A stretch of 64,000 bases of DNA from Fictibacillus norfolkensis (GCF_014836645.1 NZ_JACSQM010000003.1:124001-188000), one strand, 5' to 3'. Counted from the first letter of the stretch, positions 34,838-46,278 are shown. A program made the numbers and translations. The notes: generated from the letters alone by a model not told the origin.

Positions 34838-36835
34838 TCATTTTAAATCAATACTATAAATTCCAAATCCGTTTGCATCTGTTTTGTTAGTGTATTGAAT
34901 CTTGCCTGTCTCACTCGTATATTTTTGACCATTTGGTGATGATAGGAATGTTACATTAGCATTTCCGCTAATCGGAGCAATCGACCAATTATTATCCGCA
35001 GTTGGCGTAATCTCTTTCATCTCTGTAATGTAATCCATTAAGATCTGACGGTTCTCATCAGCAGAGTCAACTACATATTCGCTGCCTTTTACACCTGGGA
35101 AGTTTCCGCCACCACCCGCTCTGTAATTGTTAGTTACTACTATAAAATCTTGGTTAGGATCGACTGCTTTTCCATCGTACGATAGATTCACGATACGATT
35201 GCTATCAGCATTGATCACTGCTCCGTTTTTGTCATACTTAGGAGCTTTAGTTACATCTACCTGATAATTAACGCCGTCGATTACGTCAAAGTTATAGACA
35301 GGAAAGCCTGCATCTAAAAGTTCTTGTGTTTCTGTTTTGTTTGGATCAATCGTCTTAAATTTACCTGCAGACATTTCTAGCCATTCTTTTACAACAGATC
35401 CTTTTACTTTAAGTGCTTTTAACGTGTTGTCATAAAGGTAGAGGTCACCTGCGCTTCGAATCGTAAGTGGTCCTTTTTGAATCTCAGTAAATTCACCTAC
35501 GCCATTTCTTCCTGCTTTAAATGGTGCTCCAACTGAAAGAATAGGAAGATCTTTGTATTCTGGCTTGTTTAATGAAATGTATTTTTCTACATACCATTTC
35601 TGAGCATTCGTTACGACTTGAACAGATGGATCATCTTGAACGAGTGCAAAGAAGCTATGAATATCGTCCGTCGTTGAACCGATCGGTGTGTTTACGTACT
35701 TGATCGTAGCTTCATGAGCATTTTTAACAGTCTTAACCACTTTTTCGTCTGGCTTAACCGCAGCGGCACTTCTTACAGAAGATTGAGAGGAAACCACTTT
35801 CCATCTTCCACGATCTTGTTGAAGTGTTAAGTCGATCAATCCGAGTGATCCTCCACCATAGCCTGCTTGCACAGCTGGTACACCGTTAATTGTACCTTTT
35901 GCATTCTCAACACCAGGAAGAACATTACCTTTTGCGTCTTTAAACAATGAATCTAATGATTTCTCATCAGCAGCCGGGAATATCTTATGTGTGTGCGAGA
36001 ACGTAAGAGCATTAATTCCTTTTACTTTGCTGAGTGCATAAATCACATCCTCTGTGTTCGTTTCACTTCCATTAAAGCCTGAGTGAGCTTGAGCGATGAT
36101 GATATCTGCACCTTTTTTCTTCATCTGCGGGATGAACTTTTCCGCACTTTCAATAATATTTTTTGTGATTACTTTTCCATCAAGGTGTGATTTATCCCAT
36201 TCATTGATCTGTGGTGGTACGAAACCAATATAACCGATCTTTAAAAGCTTTGGTCTGCCGTACTCATCTCTAACGAACTTCTTAACGATTTTATAGGGTG
36301 TGTATTTGTTCACATCATTTTTAGGATTGTTATCATGGTCATCTACGTATACGTTAGCGTTTACAAAAGGAAAATTAGCATCATCGTACGTCTCTGCTAA
36401 AAAGTCGAGTCCGTAATTGAACTCATGGTTACCGAGTGTTGCCATATCATAATCCATAAGATTCATAGCTGCGATAGCCGGATGAACTTCTCCGTCTTTT
36501 AACGGTGCAATCTTTGCTTTGTATGTACCAAGTGGCGTACCTTGAATCAAATCTCCATTGTCGACTAACACACTGTTCTGACTGTACTTTAAGTCTTCTC
36601 GAGCTGTTTTAACCAGTGTAGCTGTCTTTGCTAGTCCAACGTTTTCAGATGCAGCATTTTTGTAATAATCGAAGTTAAGTAGGTTTGTATGAATATCTGT
36701 TGTTTCCATGATTCTAAGGTTAACTTTACTTTTGTGTTTTGCTGGCATTTTAGCGATGGCTTGGCCCGCTAGAGGTGAACTTAATAGACTGATAGCTAAT
36801 GTAAGGGAAGCTACTTTCTTAACATTTTTATTCAT
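34838..36835 (-). CDS. Secreted 2',3'-cyclic-nucleotide phosphodiesterase / 3'-nucleotidase
   Basis: A 665-residue exported enzyme. A signal peptide (K-K-V-A-S-L-T-L-A-I-S-L-L, cleavage after an A-x-A near 28) is followed by a metallophosphoesterase domain with T-D-I-H, D-N-G-D-L-I-Q-G-T, G-N-H-E-F-N-Y-G and the H-S/H-T-H metal ligands, then a 5'-nucleotidase C-terminal domain from ~residue 390 with R-A-G-G-G-G-N-F-P-G. This is the CpdB layout, which hydrolyses 2',3'-cyclic nucleotides and 3'-nucleotides outside the cell to recover phosphate and nucleosides. No LPxTG or membrane anchor is seen, unlike the larger B. subtilis YfkN. AAAGGGG precedes the ATG. The 250-base upstream gap has AT-rich dyads but no site I can assign. 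Confidence 0.92.
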   Translation of the reverse strand: MNKNVKKVASLTLAISLLSSPLAGQAIAKMPAKHKSKVNLRIMETTDIHTNLLNFDYYKNAASENVGLAKTATLVKTAREDLKYSQNSVLVDNGDLIQGTPLGTYKAKIAPLKDGEVHPAIAAMNLMDYDMATLGNHEFNYGLDFLAETYDDANFPFVNANVYVDDHDNNPKNDVNKYTPYKIVKKFVRDEYGRPKLLKIGYIGFVPPQINEWDKSHLDGKVITKNIIESAEKFIPQMKKKGADIIIAQAHSGFNGSETNTEDVIYALSKVKGINALTFSHTHKIFPAADEKSLDSLFKDAKGNVLPGVENAKGTINGVPAVQAGYGGGSLGLIDLTLQQDRGRWKVVSSQSSVRSAAAVKPDEKVVKTVKNAHEATIKYVNTPIGSTTDDIHSFFALVQDDPSVQVVTNAQKWYVEKYISLNKPEYKDLPILSVGAPFKAGRNGVGEFTEIQKGPLTIRSAGDLYLYDNTLKALKVKGSVVKEWLEMSAGKFKTIDPNKTETQELLDAGFPVYNFDVIDGVNYQVDVTKAPKYDKNGAVINADSNRIVNLSYDGKAVDPNQDFIVVTNNYRAGGGGNFPGVKGSEYVVDSADENRQILMDYITEMKEITPTADNNWSIAPISGNANVTFLSSPNGQKYTSETGKIQYTNKTDANGFGIYSIDLK

Positions 36836-37098
36836 AACAATAACCCCTTTGTTTCATATGATTGAGACTAACTGGTCAGATCAAGAAAGATAGGAATATA
36901 TTTAGATTCAACTAGAGATCTGAACATTTTGGTCCCAAGGAAGATTATAGTCTTCCTTTTCTGATAATACTAGCTTGTTTTTTCAAGATTCTGTGCATTC
37001 TTACACAATGTGTATCTTTTCAACGTATACATATAGTATAGTAATCTTGTAGTACCCTTTAAATTCCCACAAATGAATCGAAAGGAATGAACAACAAA

Positions 37099-37313
37099 AT
37101 GGCTAGATCAAAAGCTAAGAAAATGAGAGAAAAAAGAGTTCGTGAAGGAAAACGAAATCCCATTCATGATCGAAGTGCTTTTGCTCATCAAGAGATGTAT
37201 AATCTGATGACAACGAAGAAAACAAAATCAAGAAGTGAAAAACTTAATCGTATTAAACATAAGAAGCGGCTATCATCCACTGGTTTCAGTGAGGATCATA
37301 GCCGCTTCGTCGT

Positions 37314-37332
<19 letters not shown>
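37099..37332 (+). CDS. Small basic protein of unknown function
   Basis: A 77-residue, strongly basic protein beginning M-A-R-S-K-A-K-K-M-R-E-K-R-V-R-E-G-K-R-N-P; short proteins with this start seem to recur in Bacillus, but I know no function. Composition suggests nucleic-acid or ribosome association (inference only). An ATG at 37087 lies directly against AAAGGA, and the one at 37099 is 12 bases from it, so the start is ambiguous. The last ~25 codons run through a hairpin (37263-37308) and the frame overlaps the end of pbuX by 19 bases. Confidence 0.55.
37263..37308. terminator. Hairpin at the end of pbuX
   Basis: Eleven-base arms GAAGCGGCTAT and ATAGCCGCTTC, extended by CATCC/GGATC pairing, with a long loop. 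It lies 5 bases beyond the pbuX stop. There is no long T tract on either strand, so termination is likely but not certain. Confidence 0.5.
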
Positions 37333-39226
<1,894 letters not shown>

Positions 39227-39239
39227 TTAAACACAAAAA

Positions 39240-39424
39240 AACCGGAGAACGCCTTCTCTCTGAACGAGTGAAGCAATTCTCCGGTTAAAACAAAATCGGA
39301 ACACATAAATAGCCCAATACATCTATAGAAAGATGCATGGAAAGTTTGCGTCACTCGTAGTCAAACCCTTAACGGGGGTTTGGTAGAAACTTGCAGGCCA
39401 TATCCCTGCGATTATACGAGCTGT
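39240..39424 (-). promoter_or_regulatory. Guanine-class purine riboswitch of xpt-pbuX
   Basis: The minus-strand aptamer (39352-39421) reads CTCGTATAATCGCAGGGATA, then TGGCCTGCAAGTTTCTACC and finally TTTGACTACGAG, the purine-aptamer core with its two kissing loops. The discriminator in GACTACG is C, indicating guanine/xanthine-type specificity rather than adenine. The terminator has arms AACCGGAGAA and TTCTCCGGTT (39240-39286) with a T tract on the minus strand. A TATAAT (39442-39447, minus strand) lies upstream. Confidence 0.96.
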
Positions 39425-39473
39425 ATGAAGTTAACTCACATTATACGACAAAGGTTTGGAAATGAAAACCTCT

Positions 39474-40892
39474 TTAAGCGATTTTGCGATTTTTGCTATT
39501 CTTTGGAGTATATCTATGGAAGATCGGATAAACTAGAAAACCTAAGAAAAATAATCCGATTCCTAAAGTAAAGGTTTTTGCATCCGCTGTTCCGGAAATA
39601 ATAACCCAGCTAGAGTAGATGAATGCTAACGAGGCAATCGCACCGTCTCTTACGCGTGATCCTTTTATCTCTTTATAGGTTTCTCCACTATAGACAAGCT
39701 TTAAAAAGTAAATGGAAGAAATCAAGTACGGAATTAAATATGCGAGCGTTGCTGAAGTAGTTAAGAACGTATAAGCTTCACCAATCGTACCTGAAATCGT
39801 AGAGAAGATAAAAATTTGAGACATAATGTTTGTAACAGCTAATGCGTTCACTGGGCTTCCGTTCTTATTCACTTTAGCGAAGATAGCGGGAAACACACCT
39901 GATTTAGCTGCTTGATAAGGAACTTCTGAACTTAAGAGAATCCAGCCGATCGTTGAACCGAATAAAGAGATAACAGCTAACAATCCCATTAAAGAAGCTC
40001 CCGTATTTCCAATCAGAACGGATAATACATCAACGAACGGTTTGTCTGAACTCATTAGAACCTCACGTGGAAGAACATTCATTGTAAGTAGTGTTGTAAT
40101 CATATAAATGCTTAATGCTATAAATAGACCCACAATCGTTGCTTTTTTTACATCTCGTTGTGAAGAAGCTCTTCCGGATAAGACTACAGCTGATTCAATC
40201 CCGACAAATGCCCATAATGTAGCAATTGCCGCCATATTGATCTGACTTCCAAGACCATGAGAGGTCCCTTCATTGTCTACAATCGGGAAGTAAGCATCAG
40301 CAAAGATGGTTGACTCTACTGCGAAGAGTGCAGCCACAATAAATAACATAAATCCAATTACCTTAGAAGCAGTTGCAACAAAATTAAGTTTACCTGCTCC
40401 GTTCATGCTCTTGATTAAAATAAAATGTGTGAACCATAGAAGAACGGTACACACTGTAAACGTAATAAGCTTACCTAACTGAATATCTTGACTGAATACT
40501 GTTCCGATAACCTTTGAACTTCTCATCATTGGGAAAAATGTTGATAAATATCCAGCAAAACTCGTGATGATTGCAACGTTGCTGATCCAATTCGCGACCC
40601 AATATCCCCACACCATACTAAATCCAGCTACATTACCTGCTTTTGGATTGGAGAACAAAGCTCTTGCATAACTTTGAGGACCTGCTGTTAATTCTGGTTT
40701 TCTTATGGCTAGTGACCCAAAAACTAACGCGATCATCAATACGCCAAATCCTGTAACTGCCCATGCCGCTGTAACGCCAAGTGGACTAGCTGTTTGAGCT
40801 AATGTGTTCGGTAACATGAAGATTCCCGAGCCTACCATGTTTCCAACGACAAATGCAGTTAGCAGCCACACGCTCCAATTATTATTTTTCAT
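39474..40892 (-). CDS. Amino acid permease, probable lysine transporter (YvsH/ArcD-like)
   Basis: A 472-residue APC-family permease of the basic amino acid/polyamine antiporter type, with ~12 membrane spans. It starts V-V-G-N-M-V-G-S-G-I-F-M-L-P, the substrate-binding glycine-rich loop of the family, and has W-A-F-V-G-I-E-S-A in TM6. ATG 40892 has AGGAGGT nine bases upstream; in-frame codons further upstream would run through the riboswitch terminator and are ruled out. The lysine riboswitch directly ahead makes lysine uptake the likely role, as proposed for B. subtilis YvsH. Exchange of another basic amino acid remains possible. Confidence 0.88.
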   Translation of the reverse strand: MKNNNWSVWLLTAFVVGNMVGSGIFMLPNTLAQTASPLGVTAAWAVTGFGVLMIALVFGSLAIRKPELTAGPQSYARALFSNPKAGNVAGFSMVWGYWVANWISNVAIITSFAGYLSTFFPMMRSSKVIGTVFSQDIQLGKLITFTVCTVLLWFTHFILIKSMNGAGKLNFVATASKVIGFMLFIVAALFAVESTIFADAYFPIVDNEGTSHGLGSQINMAAIATLWAFVGIESAVVLSGRASSQRDVKKATIVGLFIALSIYMITTLLTMNVLPREVLMSSDKPFVDVLSVLIGNTGASLMGLLAVISLFGSTIGWILLSSEVPYQAAKSGVFPAIFAKVNKNGSPVNALAVTNIMSQIFIFSTISGTIGEAYTFLTTSATLAYLIPYLISSIYFLKLVYSGETYKEIKGSRVRDGAIASLAFIYSSWVIISGTADAKTFTLGIGLFFLGFLVYPIFHRYTPKNSKNRKIA

Positions 40893-40924
40893 GATGTAAG
40901 TACCTCCTGTTGATATAAAGTCAA

Positions 40925-41170
40925 TAAAAAAACACGTATGGAAACGCCCATACGTGAATATAATCAGCATCCTCCAAAAATCTCTAATAGCTCAACGCAG
41001 AAAGTTCTGCGACAGTTCTGCACTTGTTCAATGCAGCCCCAATGGGTTGTTACGTGGATATCAACCCATTTCGGCATCAATTCCTTTTAAACTGTTGTCA
41101 AAAGCACCACTTGCCTCTAACAGTTCTACTCATAATTCATGCGACCTCTACCTCACAGAGATTAATGTGA
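40925..41170 (-). promoter_or_regulatory. Lysine riboswitch (L-box)
   Basis: The minus strand shows the L-box blocks in order: GTGAGGTAGAGGTCGCAT, ATTATGAGTAGAACTG, TTAGAGGCAAGTGG, GATGCCGAAATGGGTTG and GGGGCTGCATTGAACAAGTG, with a final P1 arm and a terminator CACGTATGG/CCATACGTG (40933-40956) followed by seven T residues. Lysine binding should terminate transcription of the permease gene. Confidence 0.95.
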
Positions 41171-41206
41171 GGACTTTTATTTAATTCATTTAGTGTAACG
41201 TTTTGT

Positions 41207-41235
41207 AGATTAACAGATTGTTCTTTATGCGTCAA
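41207..41235 (-). promoter_or_regulatory. Promoter of the L-box transcript
   Basis: Minus-strand -35 TTGACG (41230-41235), 17-base spacer, -10 TAATCT (41207-41212), ~37 bases before the conserved aptamer. Confidence 0.6.
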
Positions 41236-41245
41236 TGTTTAACCA

Positions 41246-41962
41246 TTATTTATAATCCGAACTCTGCCTGATGGTTTCGTAGACTCTTTTTCCGATTAAT
41301 GCGTATCCTTTTTCATTAGGATGAAGCTTGTCAGAGAAATAATCGCGTTTATTCTTGTCGATGAAGAGGTCATCCGTGCGTATATAAGCGGTATTTTTAT
41401 TTTTCTTTGTCACTTCAATCGTAGATTGATTCCAATTTGATACTGCCTCGTTGACAACAGCCATATCACTCCATTCAGCTTTAGGGTTATAGATCCCTAA
41501 AATATAGATGGTCTTCGGATTTTCTATATTTTGTACCTGTTGTATGATCTGGTTCAGGTTCTCCTTATAGATTTCCTCGTTCGCTGCAAGCTCTTCTTTG
41601 TTGAATTTCGTTAATAGATCTGTGCTCTTCAGAAAATCATTCGTTCCAATATTGATGAAAATCACATCAGAACTTTTAGCTGTCTTTGCTATCTCAGGAT
41701 TTTTCAACCGCTTACGCAAGTCTGTGCTTGTATCATTTGGAACTCCAAAGTCATGTACAACAAGATGTTTGTTTAAATCCTCTTCATACCGATCTTCAAC
41801 ATCTCCTATATACCCATTATCCTTTGTATCACCTAATCCGTATGCGAGTGAATCTCCAAGAGCAGTAACTTCCATTTCTTTGGAATTGAAGGAGTATACC
41901 CCAAAAGCAACGCCTAACACAATAATGATACACGCTATCATTATCAATGATATTTTCTTCAT
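41246..41962 (-). CDS. Membrane-anchored GDSL/SGNH hydrolase
   Basis: A 238-residue protein with an N-terminal membrane anchor or signal (residues ~4-24) and an SGNH hydrolase domain. The nucleophile block is L-G-D-S-L-A-Y-G, block III is I-G-T-N-D, and the catalytic Asp/His pair is in D-K-L-H-P-N-E-K-G-Y. It resembles B. subtilis YpmR-type lipases/esterases acting outside the membrane; the substrate is not known. GGAGGT precedes the ATG. Confidence 0.87.
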   Translation of the reverse strand: MKKISLIMIACIIIVLGVAFGVYSFNSKEMEVTALGDSLAYGLGDTKDNGYIGDVEDRYEEDLNKHLVVHDFGVPNDTSTDLRKRLKNPEIAKTAKSSDVIFINIGTNDFLKSTDLLTKFNKEELAANEEIYKENLNQIIQQVQNIENPKTIYILGIYNPKAEWSDMAVVNEAVSNWNQSTIEVTKKNKNTAYIRTDDLFIDKNKRDYFSDKLHPNEKGYALIGKRVYETIRQSSDYK

Positions 41963-42111
41963 GTTCCTACCTCCGACTTTCTAGTTGTTTATTCTAAGTA
42001 TGTATCAGGGGGAATTTCTTTAGACCCTTATGCATTATTGGTATTCATACCTGTTTTGGTTAGCTTTTAAACAAAAGATACTTACACCTGTTGAAAATCG
42101 GGTCAAAAAAA

Positions 42112-42136
42112 GACAACAGAAATCGTTCATGTTGTC
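42112..42136 (-). terminator. Terminator of the sortase gene
   Basis: Seven-base arms GACAACA and TGTTGTC followed on the minus strand by seven T residues, 8 bases after the sortase stop codon. Confidence 0.82.
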
Positions 42137-42144
42137 TTAGTAGA

Positions 42145-42768
42145 TTATGTTAACTTTTGTGTTATCAAGTCTGCAACAAGAATATAGCGCTCAGGTGATG
42201 CACCTATAAAATCAAAAGGATAACAAGTGGATACCGTTAGTGTTGCTCTCGGTTTAGGTACTATGACCGTTCTGTCGTCTTTATCTACGATGCGCACATG
42301 TCTAATTTTATAGGTAAAGGTACCTGCTGACGTTTCTACGATCAACTTGTCACCCTTTCCAACTTCACCTAACTTGCGAAAAACAGTATCTCGATGTCCA
42401 GAAAGAACGGAATTATCCTGTTCTCCTGGTAAGACACTTTTCTCAAAATGACCTACACCTCTTTCTAACTCCTCTTCATCCGTTCCATGAAAAATAGGTA
42501 GTGTAGCATTCAATTTTGGTATGAGCAAGTTCCCAATATTCTCGCCTTTATTTGGTCTTATCGAATAAAGGGGTTCTCGATTTAAGTTTCCTTTGTGCAG
42601 CCTTGAGGGTTCTTCCGCACTTTTTACAATCTTTGTCTGACCTGTGTGAAAGAGCATATACCCTTTAATAAATGTGTAAGCATTAGTTGTACTGAACCAA
42701 AAACCGAGTAAGATTAAAACAAATGAAAAGAAAAGAAGTATCTTTCGAATGCTGCCTCTTATTCTCAT
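42145..42768 (-). CDS. Class D sortase
   Basis: A 207-residue membrane transpeptidase with one N-terminal transmembrane helix (residues ~8-28). The catalytic triad is visible: His in S-G-H-R-D-T-V-F, Cys in V-S-T-C-Y-P-F-D-F-I-G and Arg in P-E-R-Y-I-L-V-A. The T-C-Y-P-F motif and the partner gene mark class D. Sortases cleave an LPxTx signal and join the protein to the cell wall. Its ATG overlaps the stop of the substrate gene by one base, so the pair is translationally coupled. Confidence 0.92.
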   Translation of the reverse strand: MRIRGSIRKILLFFSFVLILLGFWFSTTNAYTFIKGYMLFHTGQTKIVKSAEEPSRLHKGNLNREPLYSIRPNKGENIGNLLIPKLNATLPIFHGTDEEELERGVGHFEKSVLPGEQDNSVLSGHRDTVFRKLGEVGKGDKLIVETSAGTFTYKIRHVRIVDKDDRTVIVPKPRATLTVSTCYPFDFIGASPERYILVADLITQKLT

Positions 42769-44102
42769 TAGATTCCTTTGACGCGAAATCTTCTAAATAG
42801 GAATATTCCTGCCGCTAAAACACTTAACCCTATTAAAGAGTTCTCTAAGTGGTTTGTAGCGGTTGTTGGAAGTTTTCCGCCTTTCACTGTTTTTACAGGT
42901 GGAATTACTTTCGTCGGTGTTGCAGAAACAATCTTTTCAACTTTTTGAATATCTTTTCCTGTTTCTTGTATCAGTTCAGATCCAAACATTTCGGCCGTAA
43001 TGCGTATATCTGCTAATAGTTTTCCTTTTAGATTATATATTTCCATAATAAGATCATTTCCATTTGTCGTTTCCATCATCATTAATGAATCCATTGAAAC
43101 AGGTTGTTTTTGTCCATCAACAACCAGATAATACTTTGTCTCAAGTTGTAATAGTTGTTTCATCTCAGAAAAGATGGAAAGAAGTTCAGCAACTTGTTCG
43201 GAAGTAAGTTCGTCTGCTGTTTCAAAATCTTCAAACGCCATCATTCTTTCGGCAAGGGTCATCATTTGATCAAGGAAAACTGCATCTTCCCAATTCAGAG
43301 TCTCCATATGACTCAAAAGATTTTCTATTTCTGTTTCTGTTAAATCAATCTCTGTAAACAGATCCTCGATATCATCACCCATATAGTCATCGCCATTTAT
43401 ATAAAAATCAACGGCTCCTTCAAGATCTTCAATGTATTCGTAGTTTTCTCTCGAATCATCATTTTCTTTTAATAAAGCATCCAGTTCCGCAAGGGAAGCT
43501 AAGTTATAATCTCTTAATAGCTGTTGAAGATTATCATCGTTAATAAGAGTTCCTTCCCAGTCGTCTCCATTAATATAATAATCTACCGACCATTCCAGGT
43601 GTTCGATATATTCATAGTTTTCACGTGAATCATCGTTTTCTTTTAATAAAGCATCCAGTTCTTCAATGGATTTTAAATCGTAATCATTTAATAATTTTTG
43701 AAGGTTTTGTTCGTCTATAGGTGTGCCGATCATAAAATCAACTTCTTCAAACAGATCCTCTTCAAAAATAATATAAGTTCCATCAAGAACATCTTGCCCT
43801 TCCTCAATAGATCCATATTCTACAAGAAGTTCATTGAGTCTATCTCGACTGATGTCAAACTCTTTTAACACGAATTGAACACCTTTTTCTGATAACGGAG
43901 TACCAAGTTCATCTGCCGATTCAAAATCTCTTAAAGCCGACTCTTTGCTGTTCAAATAAGCAACAAAATCCTTAGAGTTCCACCCGATCTCTTGTAAGAA
44001 CACTTTATACTCTTTGTCGTTCGCATTGATTGCAAACGCTGACAATGGCAAAATGCCGAGGCTAATCGTAATAGCCAATAAGAAAGTAACAACCTTTTTC
44101 AT
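42768..44102 (-). CDS. Processed acidic surface protein (sortase substrate)
   Basis: A 444-residue protein with a signal peptide (residues 1-~25, ending S-A-F-A), a very acidic body, and a C-terminal sorting signal: L-P-T-T-A, a hydrophobic stretch and a basic R-R-F-R-V-K tail. Residues ~130-185 and ~185-240 are two copies of one ~55-residue unit containing E-L-D-A-L-L-K-E-N-D-D-S-R-E-N-Y-E-Y-I-E and Y-I-N-G-D-D. Related acidic units with D-L-F-x-E-x-D precede and follow. This fits the family named processed acidic surface protein, which is found next to class D sortases. The role is unknown. Confidence 0.88.
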   Translation of the reverse strand: MKKVVTFLLAITISLGILPLSAFAINANDKEYKVFLQEIGWNSKDFVAYLNSKESALRDFESADELGTPLSEKGVQFVLKEFDISRDRLNELLVEYGSIEEGQDVLDGTYIIFEEDLFEEVDFMIGTPIDEQNLQKLLNDYDLKSIEELDALLKENDDSRENYEYIEHLEWSVDYYINGDDWEGTLINDDNLQQLLRDYNLASLAELDALLKENDDSRENYEYIEDLEGAVDFYINGDDYMGDDIEDLFTEIDLTETEIENLLSHMETLNWEDAVFLDQMMTLAERMMAFEDFETADELTSEQVAELLSIFSEMKQLLQLETKYYLVVDGQKQPVSMDSLMMMETTNGNDLIMEIYNLKGKLLADIRITAEMFGSELIQETGKDIQKVEKIVSATPTKVIPPVKTVKGGKLPTTATNHLENSLIGLSVLAAGIFLFRRFRVKGI

Positions 44103-44353
44103 CCCTGACCCCCAGAAAACTTGTTTAATATAATTTCTAGAAAATTATACTGCCAAAATCTTTTTTTGCATACAAGTTTTTTTCTTTAATAGAGAAATTG
44201 AGTGTTATCTATTTTTTCTTATAAATTGCTTAATAATGTTAGTCTTTCCACCTAAAATAGAATGTTCATGATTTCTTCATTGTAAATACCGTCAACTTTG
44301 TTTACGATAAAAGTAACTTCTTTTTATTTAGTAAAAATTCTACGAGGTGAACA

Positions 44354-45073
44354 ATGGGTAAACAAAAAAAGAATAAGGCATATGTAAACAGCTCAAAGAA
44401 AAAGAACAACTCTTCTCCTGTTTGGCTTTTTTGGACGATTGGTATTTTGACTCTAGGATTGATCATTTTTCTGTTCAGCGGTGCACTTGAAAATGATGAT
44501 ACGACAACAGCTGATATTTCCTATGAAAACCAGCCTTACTTAGGTGAGAAAGATGCGACTGTTAATATTATTGAGTTCGGAGATTACAAGTGTCCTGCAT
44601 GTAAGAACTTTAATGAGTCATTCTTCCCGCTAATTGACAAAGAAATGATTCAAACAGGTAAGGTGAAATTCTATTTCTTAAACTATCCGTTTATTAATGT
44701 AGACTCAGAACGCTCTGCTATTTTTGGGGAAACCGTTTATAAAGAATTAGGAAATGAAACGTTTTGGAAGTTTCATAAAACGCTATACGAAAAGCAGCCT
44801 GACGATCAGAATCTAGAACGACAAGATATCTTTACCGAGAAATTCTTAACAGAAACACTTGGTGAAGTGACTTCAGATGAAGATGTTAAGAAAGTAACCG
44901 AAACATGGAAGAACAAGGACATTGAAAAAGCATTAAAAACAGACGAAACACTTGTAAGTGAACTTGGTGTAACTAGTACACCTACATTGTTTGTTAATGG
45001 TAAAAAGTTTGAAGGTACATCTTTAGAAGATTTAAAGAAAATGGTTGATGATGCTGTGAAGGAGAGTAAATAA
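44354..45073 (+). CDS. bdbD: DsbA-family thiol-disulfide oxidoreductase (BdbD)
   Basis: A 239-residue membrane-anchored thioredoxin-fold protein with one N-terminal transmembrane helix (residues ~23-43) and the active site C-P-A-C at Cys80-Cys83. The cis-proline loop T-S-T-P-T follows near residue 215. It introduces disulfide bonds into exported proteins, as BdbD does in B. subtilis. It is followed after two bases by bdbC, which reoxidises it. Confidence 0.93.
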   Translation: MGKQKKNKAYVNSSKKKNNSSPVWLFWTIGILTLGLIIFLFSGALENDDTTTADISYENQPYLGEKDATVNIIEFGDYKCPACKNFNESFFPLIDKEMIQTGKVKFYFLNYPFINVDSERSAIFGETVYKELGNETFWKFHKTLYEKQPDDQNLERQDIFTEKFLTETLGEVTSDEDVKKVTETWKNKDIEKALKTDETLVSELGVTSTPTLFVNGKKFEGTSLEDLKKMVDDAVKESK

Positions 45074-45075
45074 AG

Positions 45076-45483
45076 GTGGGTAATAAACCTTTGTTGATCG
45101 CTTGGATCGCATCGATCGTTTCCATGGTAGGAAGTCTGTTTTTTAGTGAGGTCATGAAGTTTGTGCCATGTAATTTTTGCTGGTATCAAAGGATATTGAT
45201 GTATCCGTTAGTAATTGTGCTAGGTGTAGCCTTTTATCAACAAGATCATAAAGTCACACGTTATGTCCTTCCTCTATCTATTCTGGGCATCATCGTTTCA
45301 GGCTATCATTATGCTCTTCAAAAAATACCTGCATTAAAGGCGTTTGAGGTATGTACATCAGGTGTTCCATGTTCAGGTGAATATATCAACTGGCTAGGAT
45401 TCATCACGATCCCGCTATTAGCGTTTGTTGGATTTACAATTATAACAATTTGTATGTTATGGATGAGAAAGCAAACGAATTAA
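45076..45483 (+). CDS. bdbC: DsbB-family disulfide bond formation protein (BdbC)
   Basis: A 135-residue integral membrane protein with four helices. The first cysteine pair is Cys32-x2-Cys35 (P-C-N-F-C-W-Y-Q-R, the DsbB/BdbC signature) and the second is in the V-C-T-S-G-V-P-C loop. It takes electrons from BdbD and passes them to quinone. The start is a GTG two bases after the bdbD stop codon. Confidence 0.94.
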   Translation: MGNKPLLIAWIASIVSMVGSLFFSEVMKFVPCNFCWYQRILMYPLVIVLGVAFYQQDHKVTRYVLPLSILGIIVSGYHYALQKIPALKAFEVCTSGVPCSGEYINWLGFITIPLLAFVGFTIITICMLWMRKQTN

Positions 45484-45518
45484 TCGGTTGCTTTTTCTTT
45501 TACGCTGAAAATACAAAA

Positions 45519-45546
45519 GAGCCTGCCCTATAAAAAGGACCGGCTC
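45519..45546 (-). terminator. Terminator of the YebC-family gene
   Basis: Interrupted stem GAGCCtGcCC/GGaCcGGCTC with TTTTGT following on the minus strand; placed between the convergent bdbC and YebC-family genes. Confidence 0.68.
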
Positions 45547-45561
45547 ATCACTTGAATAGAA

Positions 45562-46278
45562 TTATTTTAGATCTACGTTATGATACACTTGCTGCACGTC
45601 TTCTAAATCTTCTAAAGCATCGACTAATTTCTCAAACTGAACCTGTGATTCTTCAGTGAGTTCCACATCGTTTTGTGCAAGCATTGTTAGTTCTGCTACA
45701 GAAAACTCTGTAATCTCTGCATTCTTAAACGCTTCTTGTACAGCATGAAACTGATCAGGTTCAGCGTAAACGATAACAGATTCATCTTCTTCGATCACAT
45801 CACGAACATCTAGATCTGCTTCCATCAACAATTCCAAAACATCATCAGCTGACTTTCCTTCTAGCCCAATTACAGCTGTTGCATCGAACATGTAGGATAC
45901 AGCTCCAGAAACACCCATGTTTCCATTATTTTTATTAAAAGCAGAACGAACTTCCGCTACAGTCCGATTCACATTATTCGTCAAGGTATCCACAATAATC
46001 ATTGATCCGTTCGGACCAAAACCTTCATAACGAAGCTCGTCGTAGTTCTCGTCAGAACCGCCTTTTGCTTTTTCAATCGCTCGATCAATGATGTTTTTAG
46101 GTACGCTATATGTTTTTGCTCGTTCCAAAACCACTTTTAACGACTGATTAGATTCTGGATCAGGCTCACCTTGTTTTGCTGCCACATAGATTTCACGACC
46201 GAATTTTGCATAAATACGGCTCGTATTTGCGTCTTTTGATGCCTTTTTCTCTTTAATATTATTCCATTTACGTCCCAT
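45562..46278 (-). CDS. yeeN: YebC/PmpR-family regulator or ribosome-associated factor (YeeN-type)
   Basis: A 238-residue YebC-family protein. [20 protein letters not shown] at the N-terminus and [19 protein letters not shown] are strongly conserved; the start is closest to the B. subtilis YeeN version (W-N-N-I rather than W-x-x-I-x-H). I use ATG 46278 to match that start, although GTG 46287 is in frame. YebC proteins were long annotated as DNA-binding regulators; recent work on some members points to a role in translation of difficult sequences. Which applies here is unknown. Confidence 0.92.
   Translation of the reverse strand: MGRKWNNIKEKKASKDANTSRIYAKFGREIYVAAKQGEPDPESNQSLKVVLERAKTYSVPKNIIDRAIEKAKGGSDENYDELRYEGFGPNGSMIIVDTLTNNVNRTVAEVRSAFNKNNGNMGVSGAVSYMFDATAVIGLEGKSADDVLELLMEADLDVRDVIEEDESVIVYAEPDQFHAVQEAFKNAEITEFSVAELTMLAQNDVELTEESQVQFEKLVDALEDLEDVQQVYHNVDLK

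Noticed and set aside
36836..37086. Dyads such as TACACA-A-TGTGTA upstream of the nucleotidase gene as a PhoP box
   Set aside because: The spacing and repeats do not match the TT(A/C/T)ACA direct-repeat pattern of Bacillus Pho boxes, so I make no call.
42768..44102. Acidic surface protein as an EF-hand calcium-binding protein
   Set aside because: The D/N-rich loops (for example Y-I-N-G-D-D) do not have the 12-residue EF-hand spacing; only general acidity is supported.
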